DNA of 64,000 nucleotides from Branchiibius sp. NY16-3462-2 (GCF_001594145.1 NZ_LVCF01000046.1:124001-188000); one strand, 5' to 3'. Positions 46,184 through 54,806 are shown, counted from the first letter of the stretch. Notes: generated by a model from the letters alone, not told the origin. Numbers and translations are program-made.

Positions 46184-47694
46184 GCAGCTCGACCGGGCAG
46201 CACGTCGCGAAGCTGGAGGCCGGCTACGCACTGTGTGCCCAGATCACCCGGGAGCACGGCACCACCTACTACTGGGGCGTGCGGTTGTTGCCGGCGGAGC
46301 GACGCCGGCATGTCTACGCGATCTACAGCCTGGCCCGGCTGGCGGACGACATCGTCGACGAAGCGTCGAATGCAACGGACACCGAAACTGCCTGTGCCCT
46401 AGACGAATTCGAGCAACGCTTCCTTCAGGCCGTCGAGACAGGCGACAGTGATGATCCGATTCTGGCCGCGGTCGCCACGACCGTGCGGGCGTGCGACATC
46501 CCGCAGGATCGCTTCGACCGGTTCTTCGGCGCGATGCGCACCGACCTGACGCAGTCACGCTATGAGACGTGGGGTGACCTGCTGGGTTACATGGACGGCA
46601 GCGCCGCGGTCATCGGGGAGATGATGCTGCCGGTGCTGCGACCGGGTCCCGACGCCATCGACGCGGCACGATCACTGGGGTTGGCCTTCCAGCTGACCAA
46701 CTTCCTGCGTGATGTTGGCGAGGACCTCGACCGTGGCCGCGTCTATCTGCCCCAAGAAGATCTGCGCCGCTTCGGCGCGGACCCGGCCGATCGGCGTACG
46801 AGCCCACAGTGGCGGGAGTTGATGCGCTTCGAGATCGAGCGCAACCGGCGTCTGTACCGGGAGGCAGACGAAGGGCTGGCCGCGCTGCCGTCGTCGTCGC
46901 GGCGGTGCGTCGCCACCGCCCGCGTGCTCTACGCCCGCATCCTCGACCGGATCGAGGCCGCCGGGTACGACGTGTTCTCAGCCCGGGTGCGCGTCCCGAA
47001 CCGGCAGAAACTGGCCCTCGCCGGGCGCATGCTCGCCAGCCGCAACCCCGCCCGGTTGGTCGCGCGCGACCGCGCTGCCCAACCGCCGCCCGGCTGGTAC
47101 GGCGATGACCAGGTCGTCCTGCTGGACCCGCAGGGTCATGCCGTCGGTGCTCTGCCCAAGGCGGCCGCGCACCACGACGCAACGCCGTTGCACCTGGGGT
47201 TCTCCTGCTACGTCATCGATGACGGCGGCCGGCTGCTGGTCACCCGGCGCGCCCTGGACAAACCCAGCTTCCCCGGGGTCGTCACCAACACCGTCTGCGG
47301 GCATCCGCAACCGGGTGAGCGCCCGGAGGACGCCGTCCGCCGCCGCGCCCGCCAGGAGTTGGGACTGGAGTTGGGTGAGGTGCGGGCCGTGCTGCCGGAC
47401 TTCCGATACCGTGCCGCGATGGGCGCCATCGTCGAGCACGAGTTGTGTCCGGTCTACCTCGCCCGGCCCGCCACCGTTGATCCCGCTCCCGACCCGGCGG
47501 AGGTGGCCAGCGCGCAGTGGGAACCGTGGGTCAGCTTCGCTGCGCAGGTGCTGCGTGGCCGGGCCGTGTCGCCGTGGTGCGCCGCCCAGGTCCGGCGTCT
47601 GGTCGCGCTGGGGCCGGATCCACTCGCGTGGCCGGCGGCATCGCTGGAGGGTCTGCCGCCCGCCGCCCGGTTCGCCGACACCGGGGCCGAGTGA
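46180..47694 (+). CDS. crtB-idi: phytoene synthase fused to type-I isopentenyl-diphosphate isomerase (CrtB-Idi)
   Basis: 504 residues from GTG 46180. Residues ~1-300 are CrtB, which joins two GGPP into phytoene: DDIVD at 56-60 and DVGED at 178-182 are its two metal-binding motifs. Residues ~308-504 are a full Nudix-type Idi: His331, His338 and His375 with Glu393, Glu419 and Glu421 align with E. coli His25, His32, His69, Glu87, Glu114 and Glu116, and catalytic Cys373 aligns with Cys67 (TVCGHPQ). A short Pro-rich linker (QPPPGWYGDD) joins them. No stop or frameshift separates the domains. The protein thus handles the C5 supply and the first committed C40 step. idi is a separate gene in the actinobacterial crt clusters I know. 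Confidence 0.93.
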   Translation: MSSSTGQHVAKLEAGYALCAQITREHGTTYYWGVRLLPAERRRHVYAIYSLARLADDIVDEASNATDTETACALDEFEQRFLQAVETGDSDDPILAAVATTVRACDIPQDRFDRFFGAMRTDLTQSRYETWGDLLGYMDGSAAVIGEMMLPVLRPGPDAIDAARSLGLAFQLTNFLRDVGEDLDRGRVYLPQEDLRRFGADPADRRTSPQWRELMRFEIERNRRLYREADEGLAALPSSSRRCVATARVLYARILDRIEAAGYDVFSARVRVPNRQKLALAGRMLASRNPARLVARDRAAQPPPGWYGDDQVVLLDPQGHAVGALPKAAAHHDATPLHLGFSCYVIDDGGRLLVTRRALDKPSFPGVVTNTVCGHPQPGERPEDAVRRRARQELGLELGEVRAVLPDFRYRAAMGAIVEHELCPVYLARPATVDPAPDPAEVASAQWEPWVSFAAQVLRGRAVSPWCAAQVRRLVALGPDPLAWPAASLEGLPPAARFADTGAE

Positions 47695-48036
47695 ATGCCT
47701 GATCGCTACCAGTACCTCCTGCTGATGGCGGGCTGCCTGCTCATCACGTTGCCGCTGGAGTGGGTTTTCGACGCCCGGGTCTACCGGCGTCCCCGGCGGC
47801 TGCTGCAGGCGGTACTACCGGTAGTGGTGATCTTCTCCGTCTGGGACCTGCTGGGGATCCACCGGGATCACTGGAGCTACAGCCAGAAGTACACCACCGG
47901 GATCCTGCTGCCGTTCGGGATGCCGCTGGAGGAACTCGTCTTCTTCATCGTGATCCCCATCTGCGGTCTGCTGACCTACGAGTCGGTGGGCACTGTTCTG
48001 CGCCAATGGCGTTCGCGCAGGAGGAGCAATGCCTGA
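47695..48036 (+). CDS. crtYc: lycopene cyclase subunit
   Basis: 113 residues, three hydrophobic helices, with the cyclase signature PLEELVFF near residue 78. Together with the next gene it forms the heterodimeric CrtYc/CrtYd cyclase of actinobacteria, which closes the ends of lycopene. The ATG directly follows the fusion's stop. Ring type (beta or epsilon) cannot be told from the motif, but the downstream CrtU needs beta rings. Confidence 0.92.
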   Translation: MPDRYQYLLLMAGCLLITLPLEWVFDARVYRRPRRLLQAVLPVVVIFSVWDLLGIHRDHWSYSQKYTTGILLPFGMPLEELVFFIVIPICGLLTYESVGTVLRQWRSRRRSNA

Positions 48037-48352
48037 ATACACCCTGCTGGCCGTGGCGTCGGTGCTGATCGTTGTTGCCGTCGAGCTGTTCTGGTGGCGC
48101 ACCGGGATCTTCCGCACCGCGCAGTTCTGGGTGGCCATGGCCATCGTGGCCTTCTTCCAGATACTGGTGGACGGCTGGTTGACCAAACTGTCCGCCCCGA
48201 TCGTGCTCTACAACAGCGACGCCTTCCTCGGCCTGCGCATTCCCTGGGACGTCCCGGTCGAGGACTTCCTCTTCGGCTTCAGCATGGTGACCTTGGCCAT
48301 CCTGCTGTGGGTGCGCGCGGGGCGTACGTCGCGTGATGAGGTGGAGTCATGA
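48029..48352 (+). CDS. crtYd: lycopene cyclase subunit
   Basis: 107 residues, three hydrophobic helices and the paired signature PVEDFLFGFS near residue 76. Overlaps crtYc by 8 bases and crtT by 4, consistent with equal synthesis of the two subunits. No lycopene elongase gene (crtEb) is present, so C50 products are unlikely. Confidence 0.92.
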   Translation: MPEYTLLAVASVLIVVAVELFWWRTGIFRTAQFWVAMAIVAFFQILVDGWLTKLSAPIVLYNSDAFLGLRIPWDVPVEDFLFGFSMVTLAILLWVRAGRTSRDEVES

Positions 48353-49080
48353 CCGCAACCGATGACTGGGTGCTCGCCGAGGCTTTCGATCGGGCGGCGC
48401 CGACGTACGACGCGATGGTCGCGCTGTCTCCCGGCTACCACCAGCAGTTGCGCAGTGCCGCGGATGCGCTCATCGACGCCCTGGGTGACGGCGACGCACG
48501 GGTGCTGGATCTGGGGTGTGGCTCGGGCGCGTCGACCACGGCCATCCTGCAGGCGCGGTCGGATGCAGGACGCCGCGGCGGGTTGCAGCTGAGCGGCGTG
48601 GATGCGTCGGCGGGGATGATCGCTGAGGCGCGCCAGAAACAGTGGACTTCACCGGTGGACCTGGTCGTTGCTGACGCCATCGAGTACCTGCGGCAACTGC
48701 CGGACGATTCGGTCGACGGCGTACTGGCCGCCTACCTGCTGCGTAACGTCGATGAGCGTGATGCGCTGCTCGAACAACTGGCCCGGGTGCTGAAGCCGGG
48801 TGGTGCGCTGGTGATCCACGACTACTCGGTGGCCGGCAGCCGACGGGCCCGCGCCGTGTGGGCTGCGGTCTGTCACGCGATCATCATCCCGCTGGCCGCA
48901 ATCAAGGGTTCCGACGTGCCGCTGCACCGGTATCTGTACGTCAGCGTCCGCGACTTCGACTCTGTCGCAACGGTATGCGCGCGCATGCAGGCGGCCGGCT
49001 TGGTCAACGTCCGGCATCGGTCCTTCCCCGGCTGGCAGAACCACGTCGTGCACACCTTCGCCGGTTCGATGCCGGCATGA
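48349..49080 (+). CDS. crtT: class I methyltransferase of the carotenoid operon (CrtT-like)
   Basis: 243 residues. SAM motif I is VLDLGCGSGASTTAI near residue 48, with VDASAGMI and a UbiE-like central block (GVLAAYLLRNVDERDALLEQL, VLKPGGALVIHDYS). In Streptomyces crt clusters a similar gene, crtT, sits beside crtU; the isorenieratene pathway itself has no established need for a SAM methyltransferase. I use the symbol by position and similarity. It may modify a carotenoid derivative or a quinone. Coupled to both neighbours. Confidence 0.75.
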   Translation: MTATDDWVLAEAFDRAAPTYDAMVALSPGYHQQLRSAADALIDALGDGDARVLDLGCGSGASTTAILQARSDAGRRGGLQLSGVDASAGMIAEARQKQWTSPVDLVVADAIEYLRQLPDDSVDGVLAAYLLRNVDERDALLEQLARVLKPGGALVIHDYSVAGSRRARAVWAAVCHAIIIPLAAIKGSDVPLHRYLYVSVRDFDSVATVCARMQAAGLVNVRHRSFPGWQNHVVHTFAGSMPA

Positions 49081-50657
49081 GACCGCCAGTCTACCGGCCG
49101 GGACGCGATCCGCGAGCGCAGTTCCACCCACCGCCCCCGCCCGGGCCACTTGTCGACGGGAAACGGCGGGTCACCGTCATTGGGGGCGGCATCGCCGGTC
49201 TGACGGCGGCTCTCGCGCTCGCCGAGCGCGGCATCGAGGTGACCGTCCTGGAGCGGGCGGACACCCTTGGGGGACGGGTGCGTTCGTGGCCGATCACGCT
49301 GCAGGACGGCAGTGCCAGCCAGATGAGCCGGGGCTTCCACGCGTTCTTCCGCCAGTACTACAACCTGCGTTCGGTGCTTCGCCGGGTCGACCCGACGCTG
49401 TCGATGCTGCGGCCGCTGGCGGACTATCCCTTGGTGCGCAAGGGCGGTGGTGCTGACTCCTTCGCCCGAATCCCCCGCCCCCCGCCGTTGAATCTGGCCG
49501 CGTTCGTCGCCCGTAGCCCGAGCTTCGACCTGCGCGGGCTGGCCGGCGTTGATGTGTCAGAAGCATTGGGGCTGTTGGACGTTCAGTTCCCGGATACGTT
49601 CCACTCCCTGGACGGGATCAGTGCCGCGCAGGTGCTGGACGACCTCCGGTTCCCGGAGGCAGCCCGGCATCTGGCTCTTGAAGTCTTCGCGCGTAGCTTT
49701 TTCGCCGACCCGGCGGAGTTCTCCGGCGGTGAGTTGGTGGCGATGTTCCACCTGTACTTCCTGGGTTCCTCCGAGGGCTTGCTCTTCGACGTCCCCCGCG
49801 ACGACTACGACAGCACCCTGTGGCAGCCCTTGGCGGCGCACCTGACGGCGTTGGGCGTCACCATCCGGACCGGCCGGACCGTGACCGGCGTGGCAAACGG
49901 TGAGGGCACCGCGCTACGCGTCAGCCACCGGGCAAGCAGTAGTGACGGATCGTCCGATGAAACGGCTGACGCGGTGGTGATCGCGCTGGACCCGGTGGGG
50001 CTGCGGGAGTTGGTCGCTGGCTCAGCGGAACTCGGCGGAGCGGACATTGTCGGCCAGGCGTGGCGCACCAGCGTGCAGGGCACTCAGAGTGCTCCCCCGT
50101 TCGCCGTGTGGCGACTGTGGCTGGACCGCGCTGTCGATGCGGCGCGTCCGCCGTTCCTGGGCACCAGCGGCTACTCGGTGCTGGACAACGTGTCCGTGCT
50201 GGAGCGTTTCGAGGACAACGCCGCGGACTGGGCGCGTCGACGAGGTGGTTCGGTCGTGGAATTGCACGCCTACGCGTTGCCGCCGGACGCCGACCGCGCC
50301 ACCGTCCAGGATCTGCTGCTGGGCGCGCTGCACGAGGTCTACCCCGAGACCCGCGAAGCGCAGATCGTCGATGACCAGTGGCTGCTCGAGAGTGATTGTG
50401 TCCTGGTGGGTCTGGCTCCTCACACGTCCCGTCCCGGCGTGCGGACCCCCGACCCGCGGGTCGTGCTGGCCGGTGACGCGGTGCGGTGCGATCTGCCCGT
50501 GGCGCTGATGGAGCGCGCCGCGACGACCGGCTGGAATGCCGCCGATCTGCTGCTGACCGGTTGGGGCCGGCCGGGGTACGGCGTGTGGTCCGTGCCGACC
50601 GCCGGTCGCCTCGGACGATGGCCGGGTCGAGCGCGTCGGCTCCTGCAGCGTTCCTAA
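49077..50657 (+). CDS. crtU: beta-carotene desaturase/methyl-shift enzyme (isorenieratene synthase)
   Basis: 526 residues from the ATG overlapping the crtT stop. FAD fold VTVIGGGIAGLTAALALAER near residue 30, then ERADTLGGRVRSWP and the CrtU-type block SRGFHAFFRQYYNLR, LADYPL and ARIPRPPPLNL. CrtU aromatises beta-rings by desaturation with a 1,2-methyl shift, giving isorenieratene. Its C-terminal flavin loop (RVVLAGDAVRCDLPVALMERA) is intact. It is the last gene of the operon; the convergent Rieske gene overlaps its stop by 4 bases. The presence of CrtU and absence of crtEb predict an aromatic C40 carotenoid. Confidence 0.9.
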   Translation: MRPPVYRPGRDPRAQFHPPPPPGPLVDGKRRVTVIGGGIAGLTAALALAERGIEVTVLERADTLGGRVRSWPITLQDGSASQMSRGFHAFFRQYYNLRSVLRRVDPTLSMLRPLADYPLVRKGGGADSFARIPRPPPLNLAAFVARSPSFDLRGLAGVDVSEALGLLDVQFPDTFHSLDGISAAQVLDDLRFPEAARHLALEVFARSFFADPAEFSGGELVAMFHLYFLGSSEGLLFDVPRDDYDSTLWQPLAAHLTALGVTIRTGRTVTGVANGEGTALRVSHRASSSDGSSDETADAVVIALDPVGLRELVAGSAELGGADIVGQAWRTSVQGTQSAPPFAVWRLWLDRAVDAARPPFLGTSGYSVLDNVSVLERFEDNAADWARRRGGSVVELHAYALPPDADRATVQDLLLGALHEVYPETREAQIVDDQWLLESDCVLVGLAPHTSRPGVRTPDPRVVLAGDAVRCDLPVALMERAATTGWNAADLLLTGWGRPGYGVWSVPTAGRLGRWPGRARRLLQRS

Positions 50658-51658
50658 CTGTTGCGCAGGTGGTAGCGCCGCTCGGCGTACTCCAGATCAT
50701 CGACCCACAGCCGGGCCTGGGTCGCGCGCATGCCCGGACGCATCAGCGCGGCCATGCCGCGGGCGACCCGGAAACCGGTGCGCCCGGAGGTAGCAACGAC
50801 CACTTCGGTCATCACGGTGGTCGCGGGGTGCTGACCCGGGGGCGTCACCAGCGTCGCGTGACTCTCAACCACGCTGCCCTCCCCCTCCCCGTCGGTGATG
50901 GTCATCACGATGGTGGCAGCGTCGGGACAGGTGAAATCCGCGCGGACTGGTACGGCAAGCTTGCGACCCAACCGGAAGGCCACGTCGAGGACCAGCCGGT
51001 CGGGGGTCGAGGCAGCATCATCGACCCGCAGATCGCTGAAGGCGTAAGGGTGGAACCATGCACCGTGCCAGGGATCGAGTCGGTTGGCGATGATGTCGAA
51101 CGGTTCGCAGGTCGCGGTCAACGAGATCACCGAAGCGATCGACGAGCCCAGTTCGGGCCGCGTCGCCAGCACCGGCCGGTCCGAGGGCTCCTCACTCTCG
51201 CCCAGCGGACCGACGCGCGCCCACACCAGGACGCCATCGTCGTAAGCGGCGAACGTCGCCCACGGCGGGTTGGTCTCACGCCCCAGCGGCATGCCGTGCC
51301 AGCGGCACAGGACCGTGCCGCTCGCGACCTGACACCCCTCGAGTTTGGCGCCCATGTGCGGGCAGGCACCCGGGCCGGCCAGCACGGTGCCGTCCTCGTC
51401 GCGCCAGAGGACGATTTCGCGGCCACCGGCCATCCGCACGATCGACCGGTCCGCCGGCACCTCGGTCGAGGCCGCCAGCACCACCCAGCCGTGCGTCGGC
51501 CGCGAGAGAGCCAGCGCCAACGCCTCGTCGATTCGGGCCGGCCGCGCGTCGCGCCAAGTCTCCTGGATGCGCTCGGTGGGCTCCTGCGGCAGGTAGCGGA
51601 TCGGGACCCGCCGACGCACTTCCTCGCGGACAGTTCGGTCGACTCGCAACAAGGCCAT
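50654..51658 (-). CDS. Rieske [2Fe-2S] non-heme iron oxygenase (DUF5914-like)
   Basis: 334 residues. The Rieske cluster ligands are C99-P-H101 and C118-R-W-H121. Downstream, N192-x2-D195-x2-H198-x4-H203 matches the mononuclear iron site of ring-hydroxylating oxygenases. DUF5914 proteins occur next to Streptomyces carotenoid genes, by recall. It may oxygenate the carotenoid, for example on the aromatic ring, but this is inference. It reads toward crtU from the yjbQ side (54-base gap), so it need not be co-regulated with the crt operon. No separate reductase or ferredoxin gene is near. Confidence 0.8.
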   Translation of the reverse strand: MALLRVDRTVREEVRRRVPIRYLPQEPTERIQETWRDARPARIDEALALALSRPTHGWVVLAASTEVPADRSIVRMAGGREIVLWRDEDGTVLAGPGACPHMGAKLEGCQVASGTVLCRWHGMPLGRETNPPWATFAAYDDGVLVWARVGPLGESEEPSDRPVLATRPELGSSIASVISLTATCEPFDIIANRLDPWHGAWFHPYAFSDLRVDDAASTPDRLVLDVAFRLGRKLAVPVRADFTCPDAATIVMTITDGEGEGSVVESHATLVTPPGQHPATTVMTEVVVATSGRTGFRVARGMAALMRPGMRATQARLWVDDLEYAERRYHLRNS

Positions 51659-51712
51659 GACTCAGGCTAACGAGAGACCGGCACCGGCTACCACCGCCGA
51701 TGGAGGTGAACC

Positions 51713-52117
51713 TCAGGCCGCGACGAACGAGGCCCGCACCGCCCGCACGTGGTTGTCCACGTTCAGATCCACCAGGCAGATCGACTGCCAGACGCCGAGG
51801 GCGATCCGGCCGTCGATGACGGGCAGCGTGGCGTACGGCGGCACGAACGCGGGCAGGACATGCGACCGGCCGTGACCGCGGCTGCCATGACTGTGGATCC
51901 AGCGATCGTCAGCCGGCAGCAGGTCGCGCAACGCGTTCAACAGGTCCTCGTCACTGCCTGCACCGGTCTCGATGATCGCCAGGCCGGCGGTCGCGTGCGG
52001 CACGAAGACGTGCAGCAGACCCTCGTCGCCGGGTTGCAGGATGGAGGCACATTCGCGGGTGATATCGATGACGGCCTCGCGGTCGCCGGTCTCGACCTCG
52101 AATTTCTTAGTGCGCAA
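51713..52117 (-). CDS. yjbQ: YjbQ/UPF0047 family protein
   Basis: 134 residues. The conserved HATAGLAIIETG with a His pair and the late HGRSHVLPAF metal-binding segment identify the family, whose members can have thiamine-phosphate synthase activity in vitro; its physiological role is uncertain. The start is TTG at 52115-52117, with GAGG five bases before it; it overlaps the purH end by 11 bases, so it depends on purH transcription. No better start exists downstream before the conserved region. Confidence 0.85.
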   Translation of the reverse strand: MRTKKFEVETGDREAVIDITRECASILQPGDEGLLHVFVPHATAGLAIIETGAGSDEDLLNALRDLLPADDRWIHSHGSRGHGRSHVLPAFVPPYATLPVIDGRIALGVWQSICLVDLNVDNHVRAVRASFVAA

Positions 52118-53708
52118 AGTGCCTCGTCCCCGTGAAGTACATCGTCACGCCGGCCTTCTTGGCGGCGTCGATGACCAGGTTGTCGCGCAGCGAACCGCCC
52201 GGTGCGACAACGGCTTTCACGCCGGCGTCCAACAACACCTCGAGTCCGTCCGGGAACGGGAAGAACGCGTCGCTGGCCGCCACACTTCCGGTGGCCCGCT
52301 CCTCCCCCGCCCGCTGCACGGCCAGGTGCGAGGAGTCGACCCGGTTCACCTGGCCCATTCCAATTCCGACGGAGGCCGAATCCTTCGCCAGCAGAATGGC
52401 GTTCGACTTCACGGCGCGAACCGCGCGCCAGGCGAACTGCAAGTCGGCCAGTGTTTCGGGTGCGGCAGCATCCCCGGACACCAGGGTCCAGTTCTCGGCG
52501 TCGTCGCCACCGGTGACCTTGCCGTCCTCGTCACGGACGATCGCGTCGACGCGGTCGCGCTCCTGCAGCAGGACACCGCCGGAGATGTGTCGCATCTCAT
52601 CGCCCGGCACCCGGTGCGGCACCTTCAGCAGCCGCAGATTCTTCTTACTCTGCAGCACGACAAGGGCCTCCTCATCGAAGTCCGGCGCCACGATCACCTC
52701 GGTGAAGATGTCCTTCACGAAGGAGGCCATCTCGACCGTCACCGGACGGTTCGTCGCGATGACACCTCCGAACGCCGAGGTCGAATCGCACTCGTGCGCC
52801 TTGCGATGCGCCTCGGCGATATCCGCACCGACCGCGATGCCGCACGGATTGGCGTGCTTGATGATCGCGCAAGTCGGCTGGTCACCCTGGTCGTACGCCG
52901 CCCGGTAGGCCGCGTCCGCGTCCACATAGTTGTTGAAGCTCATCGCCTTGCCGTGCAGCAACTCCCCCTGCGCCAGACCCGGCTCGGGCTGGTGCCCGTT
53001 GAGGTAGAGCGCCGCCTTCTGGTGCGGGTTCTCGCCGTACCGCAGCGTCTGCCCCTTCAGGTACGTCGCGCCGATCCACTGCGGGTAGCCGTCACCCTCC
53101 GAGGTGTCGGTGAGCACGTTGCCCATCCACGAGGCCACCGCCACGTCGTACGTCGCGGTGTGCACGAACGCCTCGGCTGCGAGTCGCTGACGCTCGGCCA
53201 GCGTGAAGCCGCCACCCTCGACGGCAGCCAGGGTGTCGGCGTACTGCGAGGGGCTGGTGACGATCGCGACGGAGGGGTGGTTCTTGGCGGCGGCGCGCAC
53301 CATCGACGGACCGCCGATGTCGATCTGCTCGACGCACTCGTCCGGACCGGCGCCAGAGGCAACGGTCGCTTCGAACGGGTACAGGTTGGAGACCACCAGC
53401 TCGAACGCCTCGATGCCGAGTTCGTCCAGCTGCGAGAGGTGTTCGGGCTTGCGGGTGTCGGCGAGGATGCCGGCGTGGACCTTCGGGTGCAGCGTCTTGA
53501 CCCGGCCCTCGAGGCACTCGGGGAAGCCGGTGAGGTCCTCGACCTTGGTGACCGGCAGACCCAGGTCGGCGATCAGCTTGGCGGAGCCACCGGTCGAGAC
53601 CAACTCGACTCCGGCGTGCACGAGTCCGCGGACCAGGGTTTCCAGACCGGCCTTGTCGTAGACGGAAACCAGCGCGCGGCGGATGGGACGGCGACCTTCG
53701 TCGGCCAT
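52107..53708 (-). CDS. purH: bifunctional AICAR formyltransferase / IMP cyclohydrolase
   Basis: 533 residues. The N-terminal cyclohydrolase domain (about 1-200) carries VSTGGSAKL, GRVKTLHPKVHAG and IDIGGPSMVRAAAKN. The C-terminal formyltransferase has the active-site region LRYGENPHQKAA and the catalytic Lys-His in IIKHANPCG. The last two steps to IMP, using 10-formyl-THF from FolD. A 136-base gap separates it from the ParD-like gene, so it may have its own promoter there. Confidence 0.97.
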   Translation of the reverse strand: MADEGRRPIRRALVSVYDKAGLETLVRGLVHAGVELVSTGGSAKLIADLGLPVTKVEDLTGFPECLEGRVKTLHPKVHAGILADTRKPEHLSQLDELGIEAFELVVSNLYPFEATVASGAGPDECVEQIDIGGPSMVRAAAKNHPSVAIVTSPSQYADTLAAVEGGGFTLAERQRLAAEAFVHTATYDVAVASWMGNVLTDTSEGDGYPQWIGATYLKGQTLRYGENPHQKAALYLNGHQPEPGLAQGELLHGKAMSFNNYVDADAAYRAAYDQGDQPTCAIIKHANPCGIAVGADIAEAHRKAHECDSTSAFGGVIATNRPVTVEMASFVKDIFTEVIVAPDFDEEALVVLQSKKNLRLLKVPHRVPGDEMRHISGGVLLQERDRVDAIVRDEDGKVTGGDDAENWTLVSGDAAAPETLADLQFAWRAVRAVKSNAILLAKDSASVGIGMGQVNRVDSSHLAVQRAGEERATGSVAASDAFFPFPDGLEVLLDAGVKAVVAPGGSLRDNLVIDAAKKAGVTMYFTGTRHFAH

Positions 53709-53844
53709 GAGGTGACACTCCTGCTGCTTGGAACGAGCGCACCCAGGCGGGCGATGCGCGACTCTTCACTCCCCGGTGGTGGCCCACCTTCGCCAGTCGT
53801 GTCCCTGCAGTTTACCGGGGTCGCACAACCAGGATTGTCCGACG

Positions 53845-54222
53845 TTATTCAGCCGTGGTGGCCGCTCGCTCATGCGATGGCACGTGGACAACCACATTCC
53901 CCTCCTCGTCCAGTTCACTCCACTGCCGGCCCTGTTGGGTGAACTCACGGGCGAAGTCGAGTGCCTCGACCGCGCCTGCAAAGCCTTCCTCCCAGGTCGC
54001 CCGCACCACCACCTGTTCCATGGTCCGCAGGTCGTCGTACCTGGCTCGACCCTCCAGTACAGCCCGGATGTCGGCTGGCGAAATGTCCGGTGAGTTCTCG
54101 ATTGAGCGGCCGATGCGGGCCCAGTGCGCCAACTGCTGCGCCGCTGTGCGCGAAGACTGCTCGCCGGCTGCCGCGGCGAGCGCGAAAAGTTCGTTCGGGA
54201 TGCTGGTGGGGACGTCAGCCAC
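53845..54222 (-). CDS. ParD-like antitoxin-family protein (orphan)
   Basis: 125 residues from GTG 54222, chosen because it removes overlap with the GNAT gene; an ATG at 54273 would overlap it and add 17 residues. The early segment IPNELFALAAAAGEQSSRTAAQQLAHWARIGRSIE resembles ParD-like antitoxins, whose N-terminus binds DNA. No ParE-type toxin is coded next to it, so it is either an orphan or a repurposed regulator. An ACATT/AATGT palindrome lies over its start. The assignment depends on one motif. Confidence 0.55.
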   Translation of the reverse strand: MADVPTSIPNELFALAAAAGEQSSRTAAQQLAHWARIGRSIENSPDISPADIRAVLEGRARYDDLRTMEQVVVRATWEEGFAGAVEALDFAREFTQQGRQWSELDEEGNVVVHVPSHERAATTAE

Positions 54223-54233
54223 ATTCGAAATGT
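54221..54233. promoter_or_regulatory. short palindrome at the ParD-like start
   Basis: ACATT-CGA-AATGT, a perfect five-base inverted repeat with a three-base centre, overlapping the GTG start. Small dyads at the start are usual operators for antitoxin autorepression. It is short enough to occur by chance. Confidence 0.3.
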
Positions 54234-54245
54234 AGCAAGCCGTTA

Positions 54246-54806
54246 CTACGAAGTGAGACACACGTTTGGCCATTCCGCGGCGGAGATCTCGTAGATGACC
54301 TCACCCTGCTCCGATCCCGGCAGGGGCGTCTCCCACTGGCGGTGCTCGGTCCGGATATGTCGCATCCCCAGCGCCCGCATCACGCCCCGGCTGCCTTCGT
54401 TGACCGCCATGGTCTCGGCCCAGATCCGCGGAACGTCAGCCGTGTGGAAGCCATGTTCGAACAGCGCCGTCGCACCCTCGGTGGCCAGCCCCCGCCGCCA
54501 GAACTTCCGGCGTAACCGCCACCCGGCCTCCGGGTCCGCGCCCGGGTCTTCCGGCGGGGTCGTCAGATCCCATCGTCCGACGAATTCGTCCTCCGCGAAG
54601 CCCACGAACCAGCCCAGCCCGCGGTCCTCTGAATGGGCCTCCGCGCAGCGAGGCGTCCAGAACTCCGCCGCCTCCTGCGCCGTCCGGGCCCGGCCCAGCA
54701 GATACCGCATCACCTCGGGGTCGGAGTCGAGCTCGATCATCAGTGGCAGGTGCTGCGGGAGCATCGGCCGCAACTCGAGCCGCGCCGTGCGCAGGACCGG
54801 ACGCAT
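54246..54806 (-). CDS. GNAT-family N-acetyltransferase (RimJ/RimL-like)
   Basis: 186 residues. LRTARLELRPMLPQHLPLM at the start is the RimJ-type opening; GWRLRRKFWRRGLATEGATAL is the acetyl-CoA loop (R/Q-x-x-G-x-A-like). MRALGMRH near residue 150 fits the C-terminal half. It would acetylate a small molecule or protein amino group. It shares its first base with the purN stop (TGATG), so it is expressed with purN. Confidence 0.85.
   Translation of the reverse strand: MRPVLRTARLELRPMLPQHLPLMIELDSDPEVMRYLLGRARTAQEAAEFWTPRCAEAHSEDRGLGWFVGFAEDEFVGRWDLTTPPEDPGADPEAGWRLRRKFWRRGLATEGATALFEHGFHTADVPRIWAETMAVNEGSRGVMRALGMRHIRTEHRQWETPLPGSEQGEVIYEISAAEWPNVCLTS

Noticed and set aside
51972..53942. Long plus-strand frame opposite purH
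   Set aside because: Shadow of purH; composition is not protein-like.
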